Source: an uncultured Roseovarius sp. (GTDB taxonomy: Bacteria > Pseudomonadota > Alphaproteobacteria > Rhodobacterales > Rhodobacteraceae). Taken from it: a stretch of DNA of 17,691 bases. A program made the translations under genes and the position numbers. Below the pieces are notes generated by a model. It had not been told where the DNA came from and searched no databases. It saw only the letters and a program-made list of their open reading frames with translations. Below are positions 7,113 through 13,945 of the stretch, piece by piece. The stretch covers positions 1-17,691 of the forward strand of contig CAJXKX010000006.1 in assembly GCA_913055965.1 (NCBI GenBank). Reading direction: 5' to 3'. The stretch's first letter is position 1. Each line of letters starts with the position of its first letter.

Positions 7113-8012
7113 TTACGCTAAATCGCTGGATTCAAGGTGAACGCCCTCGCGCTCCAGCCGGTCGCGCAGCACCTCGATCTCGATATCGAGATCGGTGGTG
7201 CTGTCGGCCATCAGCGCGCGGGTCTTGGCGGTGAAATTCTGTTCGAGGTCCGAGAGCAGAACGAGGTAGTTCTCGCGTGCCTGCGGGTTGGGGGCACGGG
7301 TGGCGAGGGCCGCGTATTTCACCGCGGCATCGCGCGCGCCCATGAGGTAAACGCCGAGATACTTGCGCGCCCGCGTCAGGTCGCGCGGGTCGTCCTCGAC
7401 GGTGCGCAGCATGTCGCGCACGCTTACCTGAAACCGCTCGAGCCGCGCTTCGAGATCGCGGTCGCGGGTGCCGGCGATCGCCTCGGTCATGGCGCGCAGG
7501 TAGTCCTCGGCGCGGTCCACCACGCGCGCCACGCGGTCGCTCTGAAAGCTGTCGATGCCCTCGGCGGTCTTGTCGCGCAGGGGATCGGGACCGAAGGCCA
7601 GAAAATGCAGCACGATCCCCGCCGCGGCGTAGATCGCGGGCTCTGCCACGCCGCCGCCCGCGGCATGGGCGGCCACCGCGAGCCCCCCACCGGTCAGCAC
7701 CGAGCCGAAGATCTTGCGCGGGATGGCGGGGCGGCGGGCGATGCGGCGGGCGTGATACGCCTCTTCGGCCCGCAGCCCCTCGCGCGTCAGCCACGCCGCG
7801 AGCAACAGAAGGCCGAGCGCGGCGAGGTTGAGCGCCATCTCGACCGGGCCGCCGAGAAACGCGCGCAGGCCAAGCGGCAGCGGGGCGATGAACAGCATGT
7901 TGACGCGGCCGCCCACGCGGGTGCGCCGCGCGCCGCGATAGCCGCCGCGCGGCGGGGCCGGCTCCGCGCCGCCGCCGCCGGGGCTGTACTTGCCGCCGAA
8001 ACGCTGCGCCAT
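7113..8012 (-). CDS. XpaC-like membrane protein ('5-bromo-4-chloroindolyl phosphate hydrolysis' family)
   Basis: Predicted 299-residue protein. A Gly/Pro/Arg-rich cytoplasmic start (MAQRFGGKYSPGGGG) is followed by hydrophobic segments at about 38-53 and 58-75, a basic loop (HARRIARRPAIPRKIFG), and a further hydrophobic hairpin at about 103-140. The C-terminal helical domain (about 150-299) includes FQVSVRDMLRTVEDDPRDL and RARKYLGVYLMGARDAAVKYAAL, typical of XpaC proteins. XpaC was named for a colorimetric phosphate phenotype in Bacillus; no phosphatase motif is visible, and a membrane partner for TelA is the better-supported role. The start ATG shares one base with the stop of a small upstream membrane-peptide frame (TGATG) and has only a G-run upstream, which suggests reinitiation. 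The longer in-frame opening upstream is Arg/Gly-rich and lacks the conserved MAQRFGGKYS start, so it was not used. First large gene of the TelA operon. Confidence 0.88.
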   Translation of the reverse strand: MAQRFGGKYSPGGGGAEPAPPRGGYRGARRTRVGGRVNMLFIAPLPLGLRAFLGGPVEMALNLAALGLLLLAAWLTREGLRAEEAYHARRIARRPAIPRKIFGSVLTGGGLAVAAHAAGGGVAEPAIYAAAGIVLHFLAFGPDPLRDKTAEGIDSFQSDRVARVVDRAEDYLRAMTEAIAGTRDRDLEARLERFQVSVRDMLRTVEDDPRDLTRARKYLGVYLMGARDAAVKYAALATRAPNPQARENYLVLLSDLEQNFTAKTRALMADSTTDLDIEIEVLRDRLEREGVHLESSDLA

Positions 8013-8095
8013 CACACGCCCCCCGCCACCGCCACGAAGGCGATGAGCGCCACCAGCAGGAAGAACGCCAGTTTTCGTAGCCCCGTCTCGCCCAT
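8012..8095 (-). CDS. 27-residue single-helix membrane micropeptide coupled to the XpaC-like gene
   Basis: An ATG at 8093-8095 opens a 27-codon frame that ends in TGA at 8012-8014, sharing one base with the XpaC-like ATG (TGATG). The peptide starts MGETGLRKLAFFLLVALI and continues as an uninterrupted hydrophobic helix to GGV. A short N-terminus with Arg-Lys just before the helix predicts an N-in single-span membrane peptide. An AAAGGG lies upstream but about 14 bases from the ATG, longer than ideal. The exact stop/start overlap, the clean hydrophobic composition and the poor ribosome site of the downstream gene all favour a real, coupled gene. A chance hydrophobic frame in GC-rich DNA remains possible. 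I recognise no named family. Confidence 0.55.
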   Translation of the reverse strand: MGETGLRKLAFFLLVALIAFVAVAGGV

Positions 8096-8118
8096 GCGCC
8101 GCGCTCACACCCTTTCAT

Positions 8119-8131
8119 GCCGCCCTGCGGC
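8119..8131 (-). promoter_or_regulatory. small hairpin in the leader of the XpaC/TelA operon
   Basis: GCCGC / GCGGC separated by three bases forms a five-pair stem in the 89-base gap between the methyltransferase stop and the micropeptide start. No T-run follows on the minus strand, so it is not a canonical terminator. Just upstream on the minus strand (8134-8141) is CGCCTAAG, similar to elements ahead of two other minus-strand genes, which may mark a promoter for the operon. Weak evidence throughout. Confidence 0.25.
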
Positions 8132-8184
8132 AAACTTAGGCGAAGGGGGGCGGGGGCGCTAGGGGGAAGATGTCGGGGCCTGCG

Positions 8185-8817
8185 TCAGCCGCGCGCCTCC
8201 GCCTTGCGCGCGACGACGAAGCGGCTGACGGGCCTGGCCGGGTAATCGCCGGTTTCGACGATCTCGAACCCCTGCGCCGCGATCGCAGCCTCCAGCGTCG
8301 CGACGTCGAGAAAGCGGACATGGGGGGCCTTGCCCAGCCGCTGCATCACCCAGATCAGCGCCCGCAGGTGCGGTGCCGCGCCAAGGCACACCGTCTTGGA
8401 GATGAAGAGGCCACCGGGGCGCAGCATGGCGTGCACGCGCGCGAGGGTCTCTTCCATGTCGGGCAGAAGGTGCAGGTAGTTGAAGCCCAGAACCGCGTCG
8501 TAGCCGCGCGCGGGAACGGGGGCGTCGTGGGCGGTTGCGACCTCTGCCGCGACGTTGTCCGCGCCCTGGGCGGCGATCTTGCCGCGCGCGATGGCGATCA
8601 TGCGCGGTGCGATGTCGGTCGCGGTGATCTGGCCCGCATCCCCCGCGAGCCTGAGCGCGGTGGTGCCGGTGCCGCAGCCCAGTTCCAGCACGGTATCGGT
8701 GTCGCGGAGATATGCGCGGGTGCGCTCCAGCGTCTGTTCGTAGGCGGTCATGTTCTTGACGGGGCGGGCGGCGTATCTGTCGGCGATCCGGTCCCAGAAT
8801 GTGGCGTCGGCGGTCAT
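8185..8817 (-). CDS. class I SAM-dependent methyltransferase
   Basis: Predicted 210-residue soluble methyltransferase. The SAM-binding motif I is VLELGCGTGTTALRLA at about 43-58. It is followed by the acidic motif II (ITATDIAPRMI), a GYDAVLGFNYLHLLPD segment (motif IV, about 105-118) and LRPGGLFISKT (motif V/VI, about 130-140). The pattern is that of small-molecule or quinone-type methyltransferases; I cannot name the acceptor. The ATG at 8815-8817 has AGGAG about eight bases upstream. It is divergent from a LysR-type regulator with 105 bases between starts, an arrangement in which the regulator commonly controls its neighbour. There is no coupled gene downstream; the XpaC operon begins after 89 bases on the same strand, so some read-through is possible. 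Confidence 0.9.
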   Translation of the reverse strand: MTADATFWDRIADRYAARPVKNMTAYEQTLERTRAYLRDTDTVLELGCGTGTTALRLAGDAGQITATDIAPRMIAIARGKIAAQGADNVAAEVATAHDAPVPARGYDAVLGFNYLHLLPDMEETLARVHAMLRPGGLFISKTVCLGAAPHLRALIWVMQRLGKAPHVRFLDVATLEAAIAAQGFEIVETGDYPARPVSRFVVARKAEARG

Positions 8818-8873
8818 GGTTCGGGCTCCTCTTGGGTGCGGGTTCTGTAGCCCGCGGCCGGTCGATTTGAAAT

Positions 8874-8913
8874 TGCATGAATCTCTATTTCAGGTATGCG
8901 TATATGCATGAAT
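8874..8913. promoter_or_regulatory. 9-bp direct repeat in the methyltransferase/LysR divergent promoter region
   Basis: TGCATGAAT occurs at 8874-8882 and again at 8905-8913, 31 bases apart, about three turns of the helix. The second copy overlaps ATGCAT, a palindrome. The surrounding 50 bases are markedly AT-richer than the rest of the window. LysR-type regulators usually bind two such sites between divergent genes, so this is a candidate operator; the binding protein is inferred. Confidence 0.45.
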
Positions 8914-8922
8914 TGGGCCGCG

Positions 8923-9801
8923 ATGACATTCGACTGGAACCAGCTGCGCGGCTTTCTCGCCACGGTCGAGGAGGGGTCGCTCTCGGCCGCCGCGCGTGCG
9001 CTGGGACAGTCGCAGCCCACGCTCAGCCGCCAGATCGGCGCGCTAGAGGCCGATCTCGGGGTGGTCCTGTTCGAGCGGATGGGCCGCGGGCTCGCGCTCA
9101 CACCCTCGGGGCTCGACCTTGTCGAGCATGTCCGCGTGATGGGCGAGGCCGCGACGCGGGTGTCGCTTGCGGCCTCGGGGCGCAACCAGGCCATCGCCGG
9201 AGAGGTGCGCATCAGCGCGAGCGACGTCATGGCCGCGTATGTCCTGCCGCCGGTTCTGGCGCAGCTTCGCGACGAGGCGCCGGGCATCGAGATCGAGATC
9301 GTCGCCACCAATGCGCTCAGCGACCTGCGCCGTCGCGAAGCCGATATCGCGCTGCGCCATCAGCGTCCGACCGAACCGGACCTGATCGCGCGCCGCATTC
9401 GCACCAGCCGGTTCTCGCTTTACGCCACGCCCGGTTACGTGTCCGGAATGGGCGGGCTTGCCCGGCCGGCCGACCTTGCCGCCGCCGATTTCATCGGCTT
9501 TGACGGCAGCGACCGGCTGATGGACGCGCTGAACGGCCTCGGCTTCGGGCTGACGCGGCGCAATTTCCGTCTCCGGTCCGAGAGCGGGCTGGTGGCATGG
9601 GAGATGGTGAAGCGCGGCCTCGGCATCGGCGCGATGCTCGACGATGTGGGCGCGCGCACGCCCGAGGTCATGCGGCTGCCGCTGGACACAGGGTCGATGG
9701 ACATTCCCGTCTGGCTGACCACTCACCGCGAGCTTCGCACCAGCAGGCGCATCCGTCTTGTCCACGATGCGCTGGCCACGATCTTCGATCCGGCGCGCTA
9801 G
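8923..9801 (+). CDS. LysR-type transcriptional regulator
   Basis: Predicted 292-residue LysR-family DNA-binding regulator. The N-terminal winged helix-turn-helix is clear: DWNQLRGFLATVEEGSLSAAARAL, then QSQPTLSRQIGALEADLG, FERMGRGLALTPSG. The effector-binding domain runs from about residue 88 (GEVRISASDVMAAYVLPPVL) to the end, with the usual EMVKRGLGIGAM segment. The effector is unknown. Three in-frame ATGs lie at 8896, 8908 and 8923. I chose 8923 because LysR proteins normally begin three to six residues before the first helix; none has a strong ribosome site. It diverges from the methyltransferase gene over an AT-richer region with a direct repeat, so that gene and its own gene are the likely targets. 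It converges on mfd with only 8 bases between stops, and no terminator is seen. Confidence 0.93.
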   Translation: MTFDWNQLRGFLATVEEGSLSAAARALGQSQPTLSRQIGALEADLGVVLFERMGRGLALTPSGLDLVEHVRVMGEAATRVSLAASGRNQAIAGEVRISASDVMAAYVLPPVLAQLRDEAPGIEIEIVATNALSDLRRREADIALRHQRPTEPDLIARRIRTSRFSLYATPGYVSGMGGLARPADLAAADFIGFDGSDRLMDALNGLGFGLTRRNFRLRSESGLVAWEMVKRGLGIGAMLDDVGARTPEVMRLPLDTGSMDIPVWLTTHRELRTSRRIRLVHDALATIFDPAR

Positions 9802-9809
9802 CGGCGGGC

Positions 9810-12800
9810 TCAGCCGGTGGTGCCGGTGGCCTTCTTGCGCTTCTTCTCGCCGACCACCTTCTCGGCGAGGTCGCGGGCGATGGCGAAGGCACCTTTCACC
9901 CGGTCGGCCTCGCCCTTCCAGTCGCGGCGCACGACGATCTTGTTGTCGCGCACCTTGGCCAGCCCCTTCTGGTCCTGGATGAATTCCACGAGCCCCTGCG
10001 GCGAGGCGAACTTGTCGTTGTGAAACTGGATCGTCGCCCCCTTGGGCCCGCCGTCGAGCTTGGCGATGCCCGCGCGCTTGCACATCGCCTTGATGCGCAT
10101 GACCAGCATCAGCAGGTTGACCTCGCGCGGCAGCTTGCCGAAGCGGTCGATCATCTCGGCGGCGAAGCCTTCGAGGTCGACCTTGCTCTCCAGCCCGCTC
10201 AGGCGGCGGTAAAGGCCCAGGCGCACGTCGAGATCGGGCACGTAATCCTCGGGGATGAGCACCGGCACGCCGAGGTTGATCTGCGGCGCCCACTGGCCCT
10301 CGTCCTCGGGCAGGCCCGCCACCTCGCCCGAGCGGATGCGGGCGATCGCCTCTTCCAGCATCGACTGGTAAAGTTCGAACCCCACGTCCCGCATCTGCCC
10401 CGACTGTTCCTCGCCCAGCAGGTTGCCCGCGCCGCGAATGTCGAGGTCCTGGCTGGCGAGTGTAAAGCCCGCGCCCAGCGTGTCGAGGCTGCTCAGCACG
10501 CGCAGGCGTTTCTCGGCCCCCGGCGTCAGCGGCACGCGCGGCTTGGTGGTGAGATAGGCATAGGCGCGCGCCTTGGATCGGCCCACGCGGCCCCGGATCT
10601 GGTAGAGCTGCGCCAGCCCGAACATGTCGGCGCGGTGGATGATCATGGTGTTGGCGGTCGGGATGTCGAGCCCCGACTCGACGATGGTCGTGGCCAGCAG
10701 CACGTCGTACTTGCCGTCGTAGAAGGCATTCATCCGCTGGTCGAGATCGCCCGCCGCCATCTGGCCGTGGGCCACCACATAGCTGATCTCGGGCACCTGG
10801 CTGGCGAGGAAGTCCTCGATCTCGGGCAGGTCCTTGATGCGCGGCACGACAAAGAAGGATTGCCCGCCCCGGTAATGCTCGCGCAGCAGCGCCTCGCGCA
10901 CCGTCACCGTGTCGAACTCGCTCACATAGGTGCGGATCGACAGGCGGTCCACCGGCGGGGTGCCGATGATCGACAGATCCCGCACCCCCGAGAGCGACAG
11001 TTGCAGCGTGCGCGGGATGGGGGTGGCGGTCAGGGTGAGCACATGCACGTCCGACCGCATCTGCTTGAGCCGCTCCTTGTGGCCCACGCCAAAGCGCTGT
11101 TCCTCGTCGATGATGAGCAGGCCGAGATTGTCGAACCGGACATTCTTGGCCAGCAGCGCATGGGTGCCCACGACGATATCGGCGGTGCCCTTCGCCATCG
11201 CCTCGCGGGTGCGAGCGGCGTCGCGGGACGACACGAAGCGCGACAGCGCATGCACCGACAGCGGAAAGCCGCGGAACCGCTCGGAGAATTCCTTGAAATG
11301 CTGGCGCGCGAGGAGGGTGGTGGGGGCGATCACCGCCACCTGCTGCCCGGCCATCGCGGCGGCGAAGGCCGCGCGCATCGCCACCTCGGTCTTGCCGAAG
11401 CCCACATCGCCGCAAATCAGCCGGTCCATCGGGCGGCCCGCTTCGAGGTCCGAGAGCACGTCCTCGATGGCGCGCAACTGGTCCTCGGTCTCCTGGTAGG
11501 GGAAACGGGCGGCGAAGGCCTCCCAGGCGTGGTGTTCGGGGGCGATGACCGGCGCGCGGCGCAATTCGCGCTCGGCGGCCACTCGGATGAGGCGGTCGGC
11601 CATCTCGCGGATGCGCTGTTTGAGCCTGGCCTTCTTGGCTTGCCACGCGCCGCCGCCCAGCCCGTCGAGCAGCCCCTCCTCGTGGCCATAGCGTGACAGA
11701 AGCTCGATATTCTCGACCGGCAGGTAGAGTTTCGCCGCCTCGGCATATTCCAGCACGAGGCATTCATGCGCGGCCCCTGCCGCCGCCACCACCTCGAGCC
11801 CGAGATAGCGGCCGATGCCGTGATCGACATGCACCACGAGATCGCCCTGGCTGAGTGCCTGCGCCTCGGTCAGAAAGTTCTCGGCGCGCCGCTTGCGCCG
11901 CGCCCCGCGGATGAGCCGGTCGCCCAGCACATCCTGTTCGGAGATCACGGTGAGCGCGGGCGCGGTGAATCCCTGCTCCAGCGGCCAGACCGCGAGGTGC
12001 AGCCCGTGGCGGCCCAGCCCGCCCGCGTCGCGCACGGCGACGGTCCCGATCAGCCCCTCGTCGGACAACAGCCCCTCGATGCGCTCGCGCGCGCCCTCGG
12101 ACCAGCACGCGACAAGGACCGGCCCCGCCGTCATGCGGTCCTCGACATGGTCCTTCAGGACGCTGAAAAGGTTGACCTTTTCCTGTTGCCGCTCGGGGGC
12201 GAAGCTGCGCCCGATGCGCCCGCCCGCGTCGATCACGCCGGGGCCGGTGGGGCGGGGCAGGGCCGAGAAATGCAGCACCCGCCGCGCGTCCGTCGCCGCC
12301 TGCCAGGCGGCATCGTCTAGGTAGAGATCCCCCGGCGGCACCGGGTGATAGACCGCCTCGCCGCGCGCCTTTTGGCTGGCGGCGTGGCGGCGCGCCTCGT
12401 ACTGGTCCGTCACCTGCTCCCACCGCGCGGCGCGGGCCGCGTCGGCCTGATCGTCGAGGGTGATCGCGGCATCGGGGAGGTAGTCGAACAGCGTCTCCAG
12501 CCGTTCGTGAAAGAGCGGCAGCCAATGCTCGGCCCCGGCGGGCTTGCGCCCGGCGCTCACGGCTTCGTAGAGCGGGTCGTCGGCCACGCCCGCGCCGAAC
12601 GCGATGCGGTAGTTCTGCCGGAAACGGCGGATCGCGGCCTCGTCGAGGATCACCTCCGAGACGGGCGCAAGCTCGATCCGGTCGAGTTTCTCGGTGGTGC
12701 GCTGCGAGCCGGGATCGAAGCGGCGCACCCCGTCGAGCACGTCGCCAAAGAGATCGAGCCGCACCGGCCCCGCCTCGCCGGGGGGGTAGATGTCGATGAT

Positions 12801-13280
12801 GCCGCCGCGCAGCGCGTAGTCGCCGGGCTCGGTCACGGTGGGGGCCTGGGCAAAGCCCATCCGCACGAGGAAATCGCGCAAGCCCGCCTCGTCGATCCGT
12901 TCGCCCACCTCCGCCGCGAAGGCGCTCTCGCGCAGCACCTCGCGCGCGGGCAGGCGCTGCGTGGCGGCGTTGAGCGTGGTCAGCAGCACAAAGCGCTGCG
13001 GCATCCCGTGGACCAGCCCCGCCAGCGTCGCCATGCGTGCCGCCGAAATCTCGGCATTGGGCGAGATGCGATCATAGGGCAGGCAATCCCAGCCGGGAAA
13101 GCGGATCACCGGCATGTCGGGCGCAAAGAAGGCAAGCGCCGCGGCCATCGCTGCCATGCGCTTGTCGTCGCGCGCGACATGGATCACGGGGCCTTTGCGC
13201 GCCGCCGCCTCGTCGAGCACGAGACGGGCGTCGAAACCCTCGGGCGCACCGCCCACGGTGATATGGCTGGCCCTCGTCAT
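9810..13280 (-). CDS. mfd: transcription-repair coupling factor Mfd
   Basis: Predicted 1156-residue DNA translocase that removes RNA polymerase stalled at DNA damage and recruits UvrA for nucleotide-excision repair. Domains in order: a UvrB-like N-terminal region (FPGWDCLPYDRISPNAEI near 75-92, the UvrB-homology module), then an RNA-polymerase-interacting domain around 475-540 (GDLVVHVDHGIGRYLGLE). The superfamily 2 helicase follows with Walker A GDVGFGKT at 624-631 and DEEQRFG from 725. The TRG motif region of the second RecA lobe comes next (ESGLDIPTANTMIIHRAD, QIRGRVGRSKARAYAYL), then a C-terminal inhibitory domain ending in a Lys-rich tail. The length matches the family. The start is the ATG at 13278-13280, 5 bases after the stop of the upstream membrane-protein gene; the frame stays open much further upstream but reads that gene in the wrong frame. 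Complete and apparently functional. Confidence 0.98.
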   Translation of the reverse strand: MTRASHITVGGAPEGFDARLVLDEAAARKGPVIHVARDDKRMAAMAAALAFFAPDMPVIRFPGWDCLPYDRISPNAEISAARMATLAGLVHGMPQRFVLLTTLNAATQRLPAREVLRESAFAAEVGERIDEAGLRDFLVRMGFAQAPTVTEPGDYALRGGIIDIYPPGEAGPVRLDLFGDVLDGVRRFDPGSQRTTEKLDRIELAPVSEVILDEAAIRRFRQNYRIAFGAGVADDPLYEAVSAGRKPAGAEHWLPLFHERLETLFDYLPDAAITLDDQADAARAARWEQVTDQYEARRHAASQKARGEAVYHPVPPGDLYLDDAAWQAATDARRVLHFSALPRPTGPGVIDAGGRIGRSFAPERQQEKVNLFSVLKDHVEDRMTAGPVLVACWSEGARERIEGLLSDEGLIGTVAVRDAGGLGRHGLHLAVWPLEQGFTAPALTVISEQDVLGDRLIRGARRKRRAENFLTEAQALSQGDLVVHVDHGIGRYLGLEVVAAAGAAHECLVLEYAEAAKLYLPVENIELLSRYGHEEGLLDGLGGGAWQAKKARLKQRIREMADRLIRVAAERELRRAPVIAPEHHAWEAFAARFPYQETEDQLRAIEDVLSDLEAGRPMDRLICGDVGFGKTEVAMRAAFAAAMAGQQVAVIAPTTLLARQHFKEFSERFRGFPLSVHALSRFVSSRDAARTREAMAKGTADIVVGTHALLAKNVRFDNLGLLIIDEEQRFGVGHKERLKQMRSDVHVLTLTATPIPRTLQLSLSGVRDLSIIGTPPVDRLSIRTYVSEFDTVTVREALLREHYRGGQSFFVVPRIKDLPEIEDFLASQVPEISYVVAHGQMAAGDLDQRMNAFYDGKYDVLLATTIVESGLDIPTANTMIIHRADMFGLAQLYQIRGRVGRSKARAYAYLTTKPRVPLTPGAEKRLRVLSSLDTLGAGFTLASQDLDIRGAGNLLGEEQSGQMRDVGFELYQSMLEEAIARIRSGEVAGLPEDEGQWAPQINLGVPVLIPEDYVPDLDVRLGLYRRLSGLESKVDLEGFAAEMIDRFGKLPREVNLLMLVMRIKAMCKRAGIAKLDGGPKGATIQFHNDKFASPQGLVEFIQDQKGLAKVRDNKIVVRRDWKGEADRVKGAFAIARDLAEKVVGEKKRKKATGTTG

Positions 13281-13285
13281 CGGGA

Positions 13286-13813
13286 TCAGCCGAGCGCGCC
13301 GATGGCCATGTTCTGATACATGCCCCACATCGCGGTGATGAAGATCGAGATCATGCCGATCGCCTGTACCGCCAGCCGGTGCCGCGCCAGCCGCGCGATC
13401 AGCGCGTCGCCGCCGAGCGACCGGGCGCGGATCTGGCGCGCGGTGCGCAGCGACAGCAGGCCCACGGCGGTGAGCGGACCGGCAATCAGGAACAGCGCCT
13501 GCGAGAATTCGTTGCCATAGACGAAGCCGAGCAGCGCCAGCGACGTCAGCCCGAAGGCCGCGATCCCGGCCATCAGCGTGCCCGACTGATCGGCCACGTA
13601 GAGCAGCCGGCCCGTGTTGATCCTCACCATGTCCTCGAAATCCGTCATTGCCGTCTCGCCATGTCCGCGCCGCGCGCGGATCGCCATGTCCCAGGGCACG
13701 CCCAGTACCCAGTGGCTGACCGTGGACCATGTCACCGCCAGCGCGATCCAGAACCACAGGTTGCTGAAGGAGCGCAGGTCGATCAACTCGAAGACATTGT
13801 CAAGAAGGGTCAA
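13286..13813 (-). CDS. four-helix membrane protein ('component of SufBCD complex'-type label, function unproven)
   Basis: Predicted 175-residue membrane protein that I recognise as a Rhodobacterales-typical family. Hydrophobic segments occur at about 17-36, 69-87, 93-112 and 144-163. Features include DNVFELIDLRSFSNLWFWIALA at the start, a Trp-rich turn (SHWVLGVPWDM), a conserved RTARQI in the loop and a GMISIFITAMWGMYQN end. Such genes are sometimes named for the SufBCD iron-sulfur assembly complex. No cysteine or suf gene is present here, so I treat the name as unreliable. I choose the TTG at 13811-13813 as start because it has AGAGG seven bases upstream and begins just before the conserved helix. 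An alternative TTG at 13865-13867 adds 18 charged residues. The downstream mfd start is only 5 bases away, so the two are probably co-transcribed. Confidence 0.75.
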   Translation of the reverse strand: MTLLDNVFELIDLRSFSNLWFWIALAVTWSTVSHWVLGVPWDMAIRARRGHGETAMTDFEDMVRINTGRLLYVADQSGTLMAGIAAFGLTSLALLGFVYGNEFSQALFLIAGPLTAVGLLSLRTARQIRARSLGGDALIARLARHRLAVQAIGMISIFITAMWGMYQNMAIGALG

Positions 13814-13846
13814 GGCCGCGCCTCTGTCGCTCGTATCGTCCGCCCT

Positions 13847-13856
13847 CTTAGCGCCC
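13847..13856 (-). promoter_or_regulatory. GGGCGCTAAG element ahead of the membrane-protein/mfd genes
   Basis: On the minus strand this 10-mer lies about 34 bases before the chosen TTG start. An identical 10-mer lies about 42 bases before speD. The position suits a -10-type promoter element, but no convincing -35 hexamer is visible at 16-18 bases. If it is a promoter it supports the shorter start at 13813. Confidence 0.3.
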
Positions 13857-13945
13857 GCGCGCGGCAATTCCTACCCTTGAGATGGCGGAATTTCCGTGCA
13901 AATGCTTCGAGCGTGCCCAATGTCCGACCCGCCGGAGAAGCTGCC

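Noticed and set aside
8119..8131. Hairpin as terminator of the methyltransferase gene
   Set aside because: Only five pairs and no T-run on the minus strand; kept only as a weak leader feature.
9043..11763. A 906-codon open frame on the minus strand and a 699-codon one on the plus strand (9597-11696)
   Set aside because: Both lie over mfd, whose frame has full-length homology. The others are Arg/His/Pro-rich translations typical of shadow frames in GC-rich DNA.
13877..13905. TTGAGA with AAATGC 17 bases later as a hemB promoter
   Set aside because: The -10 match is poor; the region before hemB is short and no better pair is seen, so no promoter is claimed.
13379..13945. Open frame extending hemB far upstream
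   Set aside because: It is antisense to the four-helix membrane-protein gene and has no HemB similarity. The ATG at 13946 has a good ribosome site and the normal family start.
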